A stretch of DNA of 64,000 nucleotides from Phaeodactylum tricornutum CCAP 1055/1 (taxonomy: Eukaryota; Bacillariophyta; Bacillariophyceae; Surirellales; Neidiaceae): positions 124,001-188,000 of the forward strand of contig NC_011679.1 in NCBI RefSeq assembly GCF_000150955.2, written 5' to 3'. Shown here in pieces: positions 9,982 to 20,115 of this stretch (its first letter is position 1; each line of letters begins with the position of its first letter). Made by a program: the position numbers and the translations under genes. Below the pieces are notes generated by a model. It searched no databases. It saw only the letters and a list, made by a program, of their open reading frames with translations, and was not told the origin of the DNA.

Positions 9982-11412
9982 CTATTGTTTGAATATGGAA
10001 GCTTGGAGGCAACTAGTGGCATCCGCTTTCGCACAATCCACAGAGGTTGCAACATCGGCCAGAATACCCCGCTTGTTAATGTCGTGGTGTTCGGGTGTTT
10101 CGTAACGAGCGACCGTGATGGCTAATCCACCATTGTTATCGGACAAAGCGCGAATGGTCTGAACAATCCCTTTACCAAAGCTTGTTTCTCCCGCCACTAC
10201 GGCCCGTTTGTTTTCTTGTAAAGCCGCGGTAAAGACTTCGGCTGCCGAAGCCGTACCGGAATCCACCAGTATCACCAAAGGTGTGTCCACATCAATCCCG
10301 TCAGCTAGCGTAGCTTGTGCATCCACCACACCCTGCTTGTTGACGACAAAGACAACGGGCTTGTTGGCTTCCAGGAAGAGCGCCGCCGTATCCACTCCAC
10401 CTGGTAAGAGACCACCCGGGTTTCCGCGCACGTCAATCACGACCGACTGTGCGCCCTTTTTTTTCAAATCTTTGAACTGTTCCGCCACTGTCGCGGCTGT
10501 CGTTCCGGAAAAGCTCTTGATGCGAATCACCCCCACTTTGCCAACACTCGGCACGTTGGAAAGATAGGATTTGACGGACGTCACGGTGATGCGTTCACGC
10601 GTGAGAATAAAATCGATCGTCTTGCCGTCTCGCTCCATGACCACTCCTACCCGACTGCCTTCCGGTCCGCGCAATCGGAGCGCGACATCGTCCGGTGTGG
10701 CCTTGCCATCGAACTGAATGCCGTCCACTTCCAGAAAGACGTCGTTCGGTTGTATGCCGGAGTTTTTGGCGGGACTGTTGTCTTCGACATCGGAGGCCAT
10801 AATTTTTCCGGCCTTGTTGGTTGAAATCTCTACACCCACGCCAGCTAGGGTTCCTGTCGCGGAATCTACCAGTGATTGATACTTCGCTGGTGACAAATAG
10901 CGCGTATACCTGTCTCCCAGCGACCCAACCATGGTGTCAATGGCGTCCCGTGCTTCCGCCATGTTCTTGTACTTTTGTTTGACGTACTTTTGGCGCAATT
11001 GGAACCAATCTTGTCCGTTGAAGGTCCGATCGAGGAAGCTGTTGTCTACTAGTCGCCAGGCTTCGGCCACCACCTTTTGTTCCGGCGTGAAGGATCCGTA
11101 ATCGGAAGCGACCGCCGGAGTTGCAAACGGAGCAAAGACTGCCAGAAAAACGAGAGAGATCGAGAGCGAAGCTGTGGGAAGAACCAGCGAAAGCGGTTTG
11201 CGAGAAGTATTCGACTCCTTGGGTGGGAGCGGTTGACAACGATAAGCGTGTAGCGAATTGGTATTGGTATTGGCATCGGTCGGACCCGACTGTTGCTTGA
11301 CACCGACAGATCGTAGAGCTCTTCGACTGCCAAACGTTGGATTGCCAGTAAAGGCCTCGCCTTCCAAGAGCAGACCGACTGTGGCTATAAGAACGGCGGT
11401 CAATATCTTCAT
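9982..11412 (-). CDS. CTPA: C-terminal processing protease (CtpA), thylakoid lumen
   Basis: Serine protease that trims the C-terminal extension of photosystem II D1 protein in the thylakoid lumen. Single frame, 476 aa. Three targeting parts are visible. The signal peptide MKILTAVLIATVGLLLEGEA is followed by F at 21 (ASAF-type plastid entry). A Ser/Thr-rich transit segment follows. A second hydrophobic signal (LSLVLPTASLSISLVFLAVF) then ends in TPAVASD; it lacks twin Arg, so Sec-type lumen import is likely. The mature part has a PDZ domain (GVGVEISTNKAGKIMASDVE) and the S41 catalytic motif DSGTASAAEVFTAAL (Ser near 389) with the Lys in FGKGIVQT. Length and order match cyanobacterial and plastid CtpA. 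Confidence 0.94.
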   Translation of the reverse strand: MKILTAVLIATVGLLLEGEAFTGNPTFGSRRALRSVGVKQQSGPTDANTNTNSLHAYRCQPLPPKESNTSRKPLSLVLPTASLSISLVFLAVFAPFATPAVASDYGSFTPEQKVVAEAWRLVDNSFLDRTFNGQDWFQLRQKYVKQKYKNMAEARDAIDTMVGSLGDRYTRYLSPAKYQSLVDSATGTLAGVGVEISTNKAGKIMASDVEDNSPAKNSGIQPNDVFLEVDGIQFDGKATPDDVALRLRGPEGSRVGVVMERDGKTIDFILTRERITVTSVKSYLSNVPSVGKVGVIRIKSFSGTTAATVAEQFKDLKKKGAQSVVIDVRGNPGGLLPGGVDTAALFLEANKPVVFVVNKQGVVDAQATLADGIDVDTPLVILVDSGTASAAEVFTAALQENKRAVVAGETSFGKGIVQTIRALSDNNGGLAITVARYETPEHHDINKRGILADVATSVDCAKADATSCLQASIFKQ

Positions 11413-11573
11413 GGTTTTGGCTTCTACGAACAGGAAAAGAATAATGTTCCGCTATTTTATTCTAGGGAAACACCAATGTCGATTTCATCGCCCGAGACAT
11501 GCCAACGCTCTTCGACAGTTCGGTGATCCAAGCTGTGTCCTACCGGGGACTGTCCGGCTGGTGTAACGAAGAG

Positions 11574-11630
11574 TAACTGTAAGTCACGTAAGAGAACTGT
11601 AAGTCACGTAAGAGAACTGTAAGTCACGTA
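11574..11630. repeat. 20-bp tandem repeat
   Basis: Unit AAGTCACGTAAGAGAACTGT occurs twice in full (11581-11620), flanked by partial copies on both sides. It lies in the shared 5' region of the CtpA and GET1-like genes. Confidence 0.9.
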
Positions 11631-11757
11631 GTTGTTGACTGTGCGTGAATCAGGTCACGGTTCAAAATAAAGTTCCATGATAGTTGATGTATCCGTGAAT
11701 TTTGTCTGTCATACGTACGTAAGTAAGTGCACAACGTTCGGACGAAACATGAATGGA

Positions 11758-11783
11758 CTGTCTGTCTGTCTGTCTGTTTGTCT
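11758..11783. repeat. CTGT tetranucleotide microsatellite
   Basis: Six or so near-perfect CTGT units in the intergenic region upstream of the GET1-like gene. Confidence 0.85.
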
Positions 11784-12033
11784 GGTGTGTTGGACTCGCG
11801 GAGAGTGTGGAATTGTGGGACGACCGACATACGGAAAACCAAACGAGAATTTCGGTCGCAACCATGGCGGCGGAAACCAACCACAATTCACTGGTACTGT
11901 TCGCCCTCGAGGCAATACACGGCACCGTGTAAATCGTGAGTCCATCTTCGTAGATCCGGACGCACTTTTTTAACAACTCACTCAGCTATCGACTAAGAGT
12001 CATCGAAAGTGCAGTGCCACGGGAGCCTTCATC

Positions 12034-12630
12034 ATGAAGTACATTCCGCATCCCCCCATTTTCGTCTCCCAGATCCGCACTACGGACGTGTGGTTTCTCC
12101 TCGCCCTCGGAGTGACTTGGGAATTGGCGGTCCGTCTCGTACTCCTTACCGTCAAACGAAAGCCGGCGGCCCTCTCCAAAAAAGAACAGCAGTTGGCACT
12201 TTTGCAACTCGAGACGAATCGCAAACGAAAACTCGGCCCCTCCGCTTTTGTGGAAACCTCCAAACTCGAACGACAAGTACTCGTTATGGAAAAGGAAATG
12301 GAAGACATTCGTGAACGCCGCAAAAAGCAACTCGGCAAGCTGGAGAAAACCTTGCATCGTTACGGCAATATAAGCTTGGCCATCGTCATTTTTATTCTGT
12401 ATTACGGCGTTCCGATTCTGACCGTTGAAGATATGGAGGTCGGACTCGTCACGGAGGCTTCCAAGTCCTATCTCAAGGCTATCACATCGGTGGGTATGGG
12501 CATGCGAGTGTCGCGGTGGGGATTGCCGAAAGATATATCTGCCAGTAGTCTCGGAGCTTTGGTGGTGGTGTGGTCGGCGCAAGTCACCGTGGGCAAGCTC
12601 ATGGATGCCGTGGATGCTTACCTCATGTAA
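12034..12630 (+). CDS. GET1: GET1/WRB/CHD5-like tail-anchored protein insertion receptor
   Basis: Predicted ER membrane subunit of the GET pathway, which receives tail-anchored proteins from the GET3 ATPase. 198 aa, single frame. Topology fits the family: TM1 about residues 19-39 (TTDVWFLLALGVTWELAVRL), a long charged coiled coil about 50-110, then TM2 (SLAIVIFILYYGVPIL) and TM3 (ASSLGALVVVWSAQVTVG). The family-like stretch GPSAFVETSKLERQVLVME lies in the coiled coil, matching the conserved region that contacts GET3. Assignment rests on topology plus this motif, so GET1/WRB is likely but not certain. Confidence 0.72.
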   Translation: MKYIPHPPIFVSQIRTTDVWFLLALGVTWELAVRLVLLTVKRKPAALSKKEQQLALLQLETNRKRKLGPSAFVETSKLERQVLVMEKEMEDIRERRKKQLGKLEKTLHRYGNISLAIVIFILYYGVPILTVEDMEVGLVTEASKSYLKAITSVGMGMRVSRWGLPKDISASSLGALVVVWSAQVTVGKLMDAVDAYLM

Positions 12631-12689
12631 CTACGTCTACGTAAATTCTAATCCATCTAGACTTACATGACTATCATACAAAGACGTTT

Positions 12690-15600
12690 CTACAAACGTG
12701 TTTCTGGGTCTTGTGTGCCGCGTATTCGAACAGGGATCTTCCGACGTAAAAGAGAAACCTTTGCGGTCGCACCCCACACTTCATAGGCTTCAATGGCTTG
12801 TTCGTCGTACAGAATAGCTTCTTGTGGGCGTTTTTCTCGATGTAAGAGTGCACCAGCTTGTTCACACACCAGTCCTTTCTCATGCCAAACCTTTCCTTTG
12901 TGAGCGTGTTTGATTGCGGCGTCAAACGTCGCAAGGGCCGCTGTGGATTTGCCCATACTAGCCAAGACTTCCGCCTCAAGCATCTCTTTCCAATGAAGAT
13001 AATTGCTTGGGCACAGGACCGCGTATCGCCGCAGTTTTCGCAAGCATTGCCTTGCGAACCGCAAACGCCAGTACTTTCGAGAGGTTGCAGCCAAAATTGC
13101 AGAGGCCAAACCAGAATGTAGCAGATTGCCGGTATGGTCAAAGGATGATAGTGATACAGAACCTTGGCACTTTGCCAGCCTTTTGGCAGCCCTTTCAGCA
13201 CCTTCAAAATTTTGAAAAGTAGTTATGCAGAATATCGGTTTGACCTCGACTGAATTTAGAATTGTGAGTAGAGACAAATATGGATGTAATCTTTTCGAGT
13301 GCAAACAAATCCCTTGGATCTCCCTTAGGAGTCTCAGTAGAATCAGTACTACTCTCCACGGATAGTCACATCACTGGGATAGTAATGTTCTGGTCAATTG
13401 TATTCAAGGAGACCGTAGCCTCTGTACTGTCTTCTATGCGTTGATCCCGCAGAATCCAGATGACTGCAAATGAATGCATATGAATGCAAATGAATGCAGA
13501 TGAACATGAGACTCTTTGATTGTGTGCAGACTTATCTGCTTCAATTCAATCCCAGTTTGTAGATGTGGAGAAGGTATTTTCTTTACCTCTCAAGGGACGA
13601 ACATAATAGAGAAAATCGCTTATGTAAAGATGATTTCTTGTTCGACAAGACATGTCGTCTTGCGTGTCACAGTTGCTGCATCCTTAGATGCATACACGTG
13701 TCACTTCGCACTGCCTTCGCAAATGACATTTCGGTAATGACCCGAAAAACATTGCCTCTATCCGCAGCGTCGTACAGACGACGACTGGGACAGTAATAAG
13801 GCTGGCAAACATGGCCAATATTCAGAGCTAGGCACTATGCTAGTTGAATGTTCCAACAACAATAGCTATGACAATAGCTCACCTTAGTGGCAAATTGCAG
13901 TGTTGCGTGGCTATACTTTATCACCATCATGTAATGAGCAAACTGAATGTGCAATGAAATGCATTTGATCAAAAGTGTTTGGTTGTAGGCCTCCATTACA
14001 CGCAAAAAGCCTCAGTAGTCTTCTAGGTAAGTTGACAATGGCACCAACGAGTGCTGTGACAGTGCAGAATATAATACCACGGCAGACGTCGCAAATTCAA
14101 TATCTCCACTACTAAGGCCAATTCGATGCCCCACCAGCAATGGTTTCAGTTGGTCAATGAAAGGCTCCTTCAGAGGAAAGCACCAAGCATACATCAATAC
14201 ATGGACGTGCACTGTCCATTCTATTGCTTTAAATTTCTCTGGTATCATCAAACTGAGTCTGGCCAACGCAAACCAAGATCAATTTCACCAAGCGCTGTAT
14301 TGCACACAATAAGGCCCATCATTGCAAACAAACAGCTTGACATTCCTGATACCCCATACACAGTTGTCAAGCAAATCATACGCATTGCAAGGGCCGGAGC
14401 AAACATGTGCCTTGCCGTCAGTACATAGGGAAACAATATGATTATAACACGCATCGCTGCAAGAATACATTTGTTGACCTTTGTGGGGAGCCGCAAAATA
14501 TCCTCATCAGATAGCTTGCGTAATAGAGGTCGTGTCATTGTGAATTCCCAGTATAGCTGCACCTTTCCCAGTAATTTCGGAAAAGATACACCCAGATCTT
14601 GAAGTACATCAAAGCCAAGGTCAATTGCCTCTTGTACTTTCCCTTGAGTTCCCACTGCATAGATGGAGAGTGTCAAGACCCTCACCTTATCTGAAAGGCA
14701 TTGTCCTTGTTCAAGCACAACCTGGATTAATCCTTGCATGGCTTCAAAATTTCCCGTGCAATAGTCAGCTTCAGCTGCTGCTTGATGTAGAGCAAGACTC
14801 AGTTCATACTTGTCACGCCAATGACAATTGGAGAGGAGCTCAATCCCAAGTTAAAAGTCCAATGCAGCCACCGTAAAGGCAGAAGAAGCTGCAGCCTTCT
14901 TGCCAGCTGATAGCATAAGGATAGCAAAATTGTCCTTTTTCAACTTGGTCTTCAATAAGGTGAGCTCCATGGCAAAGCTGGTTTACGACATGCATGGTAT
15001 AGCAGTCCAAGTCTTCTTTCTCAAGGTTCATCCACAGAATCCTTCCAATCATTAAATGTGTAGCTTCTCTCTCTTCTTCAGATATTTGAGAGTAGGCGCA
15101 AAGCTGAATTTGGTCATGTGCAAACTGTTTTCTTGTTGATACCACTAGAATAAGGTCTTGACATTCAGCTTGCTGTAAATCTAGATGGACATCTCTGCCA
15201 AGAACAACCTGAACTAGCTTCGGATCAAATGTTGAACCAAAGCATGCTACAACACACAGCAGCCACTGAGTCAACAACGGAAGCCGCTGGAGCTTTGAGC
15301 TGAGCAAAGACAGTATAGAATCATGTTTGATTGTTGACTTGATGACTCCTTCATTCTCCCAACTCCATTGTGCTCCAAATTTGTTACAATATAAGAGCCC
15401 ATTCAAGGACAATTCCTTCAAAAAGGTTACTAGGAAAAATGCGTTTCCATTGTTTATTTGTAATGTCAGATCAGCCAATGAAGCACAGGCCTCAAGACTT
15501 ACATCAAGAACATTGCTGATCATTTTAGTAATTGCCATTTTGTTCAAACCATCAACATGGATATGGCACACCGTTGTGCCATTGGTTTCCAGCTCATGCA

Positions 15601-16384
15601 GGGTGACTGACAAGTGATGCTCCAGAAAAACTTCAAGTTCTCTGCAAGCTCCCACCACCATAAGCCCTTGTATGTCTCAATCATCAATCAAGGAAGTGAT
15701 CAGATTCAGTGAACAAGGGTCGGCCCGCTGCAAATCATCCATAAATACAATAAGCGGTCGTTGCGGAGAGCAAAGACACCGAATTAGTTGTCTAATCTTG
15801 TATACCAGTCTTTCCTGTGCGCTGGATGTTTGCATTTGCGTTTCCGCTCAATCCGGCATCCAGTCAGGTCGCGGACTGCATAATTGGGCAAGTGACGGCA
15901 AAAAATGCAGAAGCAATGGCTTGTTGACAACGCACATCTCAATACTAGCCTGCTTTGCGGATGTCGTTTCGGCCGATTCACTTATTTTTGTCACCAGACT
16001 CGCGAAAGCCGTGACAATTGCATTGTATGTTTTGGAGGCCCTGTGTTGGTCAAATTTTCCACGCACAGAAAACCCTCTTTTCTTCTCGACGGCTCGCTGC
16101 AGGACGCGTGTCACCAAGGCAGTTTTACCCGATCCTGCCCTACCGCTGACTAGCAGTAGTTCAGTCTCTTCTCAATTGGAAGCTGTGCATCTATGAAACG
16201 ATTCTAACACCAGCGCGCTCTCCGAGACGCGTCCGTAGAGATTGGCAGAAAGCTGAGACCAGTCCGGTACTGTGTCGCCCAGTGATGCAGCGACATTGGG
16301 GATCGACCCGGTGGAATCCGTGAGACACACGTCCCGACTTTCGGGTCTCACACCGGAGATCGTCTTCATTGTCGCATCCACCAA
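12690..16384 (-). pseudogene. Degenerate AAA_16 ATPase with TPR region (PknK-like signalling ATPase)
   Basis: Remains of a large ATPase of the PknK/hybrid-kinase type, read on the minus strand. The ATPase starts near 16290 (ANLYGRVSESALVLESF), with Walker A SGRAGSGKTALV (about 16130-16095) and Walker B RPLIVFMDDLQRADP (about 15760-15715). Helical/TPR parts follow, with family-like blocks near 15660-14840, 14850-14250 and 14266-14012. An open C-terminal piece at 13304-12690 ends in AYEVWGATAKVSLLRRK, the family's usual end. The 16384-14840 stretch keeps one frame but carries TGA at 16172-16174, 15848-15850 and 15677-15679. At least two frameshifts follow (near 14920 and near 14250), plus TAA near 14850 and TGA near 14010. 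Introns cannot explain stops inside the conserved ATPase core. No upstream kinase domain or downstream GAF/kinase domain was found. Confidence 0.8.
13461..13510. repeat. 10-bp tandem repeat
   Basis: Unit close to TGAATGCAAA repeated about five times with single changes, within the non-conserved gap of the decayed ATPase gene. Confidence 0.85.
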
Positions 16385-17088
16385 GTGGCATTGGCGACAA
16401 TCCGTCGACTTATGCCGTTTGCACGCAATAGCGGATACAAGGTTACATTTGGAAGTCAGCCAAAGCCCAGACAGGCTGAACTAAGAGAGACATGCACTAG
16501 TTTGGCCCTTGGAGATTCGAGTTGGCTTGACAGTGACGGAGAAACATTCTGGACCTCGGAAAATCAAATCTATGCCAGGGCACCAAATTGTGTTCACTAT
16601 GACACATAAGGTTGATTGATTGTCGTGCCTTATTTAAGCTGTTGAAGTATCAATTAACGTCTTAAGCGAAACCAATAACGCAAACAATCCAAAGCAAGAA
16701 AACCAAGATTGATGTGAAGAGACTAGCGGTATTCGTATAACCAACAGAATTACTCTAGCTCACAAGAGTATTTTATCAAACGGACATTGAAGTCCAATGA
16801 AAAGGATACAAGCTTCCAATATTTCTGAGTCAAAAAATATTGCCATTCGTCTTTGACTATATGGGCATATAGAGTAGCGCCTGGCAGACTACCAGGGTAC
16901 CGCTGTATGGTCGATGAAAGAGAGACAGAGAAACTCCCCACAAGCTGCCTCATCCCTCGCCTTGCCTTGGTTGACCGGTGAGGTCCGGCTCGTCCTCCGA
17001 ACTGTTAAGGGTACAAATGAAAACATCCGTCTATCTGTAAATCGTTTCCGTTTCTGCACTTGCATCTAATTTAAAGACAACGAAAGCC
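16385..17088. other. Intergenic, decayed ATPase to CBP20
   Basis: About 700 bp between divergently read loci. Short frames show no family features. The segment 16539-16588 resembles 19360-19412 (see findings). Confidence 0.5.
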
Positions 17089-17766
17089 ATGGATGCGGCA
17101 GATCCCGAAATGACGGATTCAACCGCAGCCCCACCGGCAGAGGCTCTAAAGGAGTCTGATCCGGTAGTGTCCTCACCGGTCACCCGCAGAGTTGTGGTGC
17201 CGCCGGCTCCCCGTGCCGCCGAGTTAGCGTCGGCGAACGACGAAACCAAGCGACTGTACTGGGATCGGTCGCACTATAAGTCTCCCGCGCAACAGATGGA
17301 AGCCTTGGCGAAGAGTTCGACGCTCTACATTGGTAATTTGGCGTTTTCGACCCGCAGTCGTCACGTTCGTGCACACTTTGCACAAATTGGACCCGTCCGT
17401 AGCGTGCAAATGGGATTGGATCGTCTCAAGAAAACACCTTGTGGTTTCTGTTTCGTGGAGTACCATTACCGGACCGATGCGCTCGCAGCAGTTGCGAATT
17501 TGAGTGGGACCAAGCTGGATGGCCGCGTGATTCGGGTCGAACTCGATGCCGGATTTCAACCGGGTCGCCAGTACGGACGTGGTCTGAGCGGAGGACAAGT
17601 CCGTGACGATCGACGTACCGCGGCAGATCCAGCGAGGAAACGAGATAGAGACGCAGAGGTGCAGCCGTCTCGAACCGAAGGCAATTCCAGCAGCGGTGCA
17701 GGAGCAGGGGGAGGCGGGTACTACGGCCCTGGAGACGAGCCTTCCGCCAAACGACAAAGAACATAA
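17089..17766 (+). CDS. CBP20: Nuclear cap-binding protein subunit 2 (CBP20)
   Basis: Small subunit of the nuclear cap-binding complex, which binds m7G-capped RNA with CBP80 and supports splicing and export. Single frame, 225 aa. Cap-stacking N-terminal segment LYWDRSHYKSPAQQMEAL, then one RRM: RNP2 TLYIGNLAF, RNP1 CGFCFVEY inside DRLKKTPCGFCFVEY, and the post-RRM cap-binding tail DAGFQPGRQYGRGLSGGQVR, nearly identical to animal and plant CBP20. About 60 residues of Pro/Ala-rich sequence precede the conserved part, and a Gly/Arg-rich tail follows. Both are longer than in most CBP20s (about 156 aa in human). Confidence 0.96.
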   Translation: MDAADPEMTDSTAAPPAEALKESDPVVSSPVTRRVVVPPAPRAAELASANDETKRLYWDRSHYKSPAQQMEALAKSSTLYIGNLAFSTRSRHVRAHFAQIGPVRSVQMGLDRLKKTPCGFCFVEYHYRTDALAAVANLSGTKLDGRVIRVELDAGFQPGRQYGRGLSGGQVRDDRRTAADPARKRDRDAEVQPSRTEGNSSSGAGAGGGGYYGPGDEPSAKRQRT

Positions 17767-18261
17767 GCACTCTAGAAGTAGCAGTAGTACTATCGTCCCC
17801 TTTATTTTGGCGTATTGTGCGATCTTCCAAGCGAGTGGACATTCAAATTCCGTAGCGTATTCGGGAATGAGGGATGAGACCATTGCTAGGATTCACAGGT
17901 CGTGGGCTCCTCCAAAGTCAGGCGTTCCTTCAAAACTCTTGCCAGCTTTTCCTCTTTTGTAATACGCGAGAAATAGTCAGATTATGGTTTCTAAAGGTAC
18001 CACTGGAGTGCGCTTGCGCTTACAGTTAGGTAGTGAAAGAGATTGTTTTACTGTTCACGGTAAAGTATTTTTGTAAATTCAAACGCGCTTTCTAGAAATA
18101 CACTGTGTGGAAGTATGTAATGTAAAATCCTTATTGTTAACAAGGGCCGTAGAACAAGCGTCTCTCTACGGATCGAACGAGATTTATGAAACATTCCAGA
18201 GTGGTATACAGGATGAGGAAAACAACAAGGTTTTTCTTGCGCAAGATTGGTAGATGCCGGG
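17767..18261. other. Intergenic, CBP20 to hypothetical gene
   Basis: About 495 bp between convergent genes, so mostly 3' UTR sequence. Nothing distinct seen. Confidence 0.5.
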
Positions 18262-18681
18262 TCAAAAGAGCCGACACTGTGAGTTAGGTGACGAGTCGTT
18301 TGCTTCCGACGAGGGTCGGTCTTGAAGACTCGATTGGTGAGACAGTTGCGATTCTTGCCCTACTTTTTGGTCGTCGTCGTCGTCTTCGTCATCTTCGACC
18401 AAATTCAAGGGGCGAAAGCTAGAAACCAGTGGGACATTCCGGTTCGATTGACACGACTTGAACTGGCTTTCCAATACTACAAACTTGCGTCGTGGATAGA
18501 GCTGTCGAGCGGGAAGCTCATCGTAGCCATCCGCTTCCAGGCACAGATAGGGTATATCCGAAGACCCTTGATATAGTGCCGGTGGAGAACGGCGTCGCTT
18601 GGGAGCATTTGGAGGGCAGCGAAGAATCTCGTGTTGAGTGAGAATAGCGTTTGGCGGTGGGGATGAGACTCGGCCGGTCAT
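18262..18681 (-). CDS. Hypothetical acidic/low-complexity protein
   Basis: Open frame of 139 codons starting at an ATG, product not recognised. Pro/Arg-rich N-terminal part (PPNAPKRRRSPP), a central YPRRKFVVLESQFKS block, an acidic run (EDDEDDDDD, about 95-104) and a Ser-rich tail. No membrane segment. The basic cluster could be a nuclear signal. It may be a small diatom-specific nuclear protein or chance; no family match was recognised. Confidence 0.4.
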   Translation of the reverse strand: MTGRVSSPPPNAILTQHEILRCPPNAPKRRRSPPALYQGSSDIPYLCLEADGYDELPARQLYPRRKFVVLESQFKSCQSNRNVPLVSSFRPLNLVEDDEDDDDDQKVGQESQLSHQSSLQDRPSSEANDSSPNSQCRLF

Positions 18682-19563
18682 GATGACACGACAATGTTGT
18701 GAACGAACTGTAAGAGAGTCGAGTATTGCTCTATCTCACTACCTGTCTTGTGTATCCGTCACGTTGACCAACAAATGGAGAGTGAGTACTGTGAATAATT
18801 CGTCTCTGTACTTGATTGTGAACAAGGAGGAGAAGAAGAATAATATGGGTGTTGGGGCAGTGGTGACCTGCCACCGAGAAATTTGTTCGTCAATAAACGA
18901 AATCCAAAACTACCGGTACTTTGACGTTCCAAGCCGCGAACGAGGACCGGTGCGATGCCAGGGTACATACAGTACACCACAACTGTGTACGATTGATTGA
19001 CAGCAATTGATGATTGCTCTCGTCTCGAAAAACACTCTGCGGAGAAGCAAATTGGCGCACGCATCCAATCTCTCAACGGCCTTTGGAATACTTTTTTAAA
19101 GCAATGCTCGCTCTTTTGCTTAAGACAAAATCGGAGTCGTATCTACACCTGCCTTGCCCCTTCTATGTATGTTTTTGGCGCGGTTACACGAACCAACAAT
19201 TTCGCTTACTGTTGGTTACAGTCACGTGTCACGGGAGATCGTACGAAACTCGTCCCAACCTTTCATGACGTCATAGTCGAGGAGTCCGCTATTCGTACGG
19301 ATTGATCGTTGGATGAGTTTTCCTGCCGAGCCGAATAATGTGAACATTCCTGCATGGCGGGTAGAAACAGTGCAGGTCTCGGAAAATCGAATCTATTCCA
19401 GTGCACCGGATGGATGAAATCGCGAGTCCTTGGCGTGCTTCGGGTGTATCTCTTTGCCGTACAAGTAGCAAGTTGCCTTCTCGTTGCCTAGACTAGACGC
19501 ATCAGTCCGGCACCCAAACCATTGTTGCCGCTGTTGGACTTTGTAGCAAGAAACGGTCGGTGC
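18682..19563. other. Divergent region upstream of COQ10
   Basis: About 880 bp without a supported gene. Contains the palindrome TGACGTCA at 19266-19273, 291 bp before the COQ10 ATG, and segment 19360-19412, which resembles 16539-16588. Confidence 0.5.
19266..19273. promoter_or_regulatory. TGACGTCA palindrome (CRE-like, bZIP-type site)
   Basis: Perfect 8-bp palindrome upstream of COQ10. TGACGT half sites are known in diatoms as CO2/cAMP-responsive elements bound by bZIP factors. Function here is inferred from sequence only. Confidence 0.4.
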
Positions 19564-20079
19564 ATGATTCTGAGGAGTTTCCTATCGTCCCCCGTTACCA
19601 AACGTCACACGGAACGGAAGATTCTCCAGACACACCCCATTCACTTGTTTCGAATCATTCAAGATGTCGACGCCTATTCCAAATTCCTCCCACTGTGCTC
19701 ATATTCCAAGATTTTGCGGAAAGACAACGACGGACGGTCCTTTGAAGCTACTTTGACGGTTGGGATGCCGCCATTCTTTCAAGAAACGTACGTTTCTCGG
19801 GTGCACGTGGTTCCGGAGCGCTGGACTGTGGAAACGCAAAGTATCGAAAGCAAAATGTTCGATTCGCTGCGGAGTCAATGGACGCTCAGTCCGGTAGATG
19901 GTTTCGAAAACACACAATGCAAAGTAGACTTTCAAGTCGAAATGACGGTCAGTGATCCAGTCATTCGCGGAGCACTGGATACGGTTCTGAGACAAGTTGC
20001 GGAGCGACAAGTCGACGCGTTTGAGAAGCGATGTCGCGAAATACCGTTGCCACACGATTTGCTACCCTTACAGCAGTAA
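19564..20079 (+). CDS. COQ10: Coenzyme Q-binding protein COQ10 (START/polyketide cyclase fold)
   Basis: Mitochondrial lipid-binding protein needed for coenzyme Q function in respiration. From ATG 19564 the product is 171 aa; the frame is open further upstream but without another ATG. The N-terminus (MILRSFLSSPVTKRHTERK) is basic and lacks acids, fitting a mitochondrial presequence. Family blocks: LFRIIQDVDAYSKFLPLCSY, FEATLTVGMPPFFQETYVSRV and LRSQWTLSP. The final helix (VLRQVAERQVDAFEKRCRE) closes the hydrophobic pocket in COQ10. Single exon. Confidence 0.92.
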   Translation: MILRSFLSSPVTKRHTERKILQTHPIHLFRIIQDVDAYSKFLPLCSYSKILRKDNDGRSFEATLTVGMPPFFQETYVSRVHVVPERWTVETQSIESKMFDSLRSQWTLSPVDGFENTQCKVDFQVEMTVSDPVIRGALDTVLRQVAERQVDAFEKRCREIPLPHDLLPLQQ

Positions 20080-20115
20080 CATCGTGTCATTTCCGAACCC
20101 GCAAAAACTCGCAAT

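Larger units (their letters stand above)
11413..12033. other. Divergent promoter region, CtpA / GET1-like
   Basis: About 620 bp between head-to-head genes. Contains the 20-bp tandem repeat and a CTGT microsatellite (11758-11783). No coding frame here has family features. Confidence 0.5.

Noticed and set aside
11574-11630. 20-bp tandem repeat as a CRISPR array
   Set aside because: Units are directly adjacent with no spacers; eukaryotic nuclear setting.
15848-16174. TGA codons in the decayed ATPase as selenocysteine or recoding sites
   Set aside because: Several stops plus frameshifts and Arg/Gln-like contexts fit decay better; no SECIS-like structure was recognised nearby.
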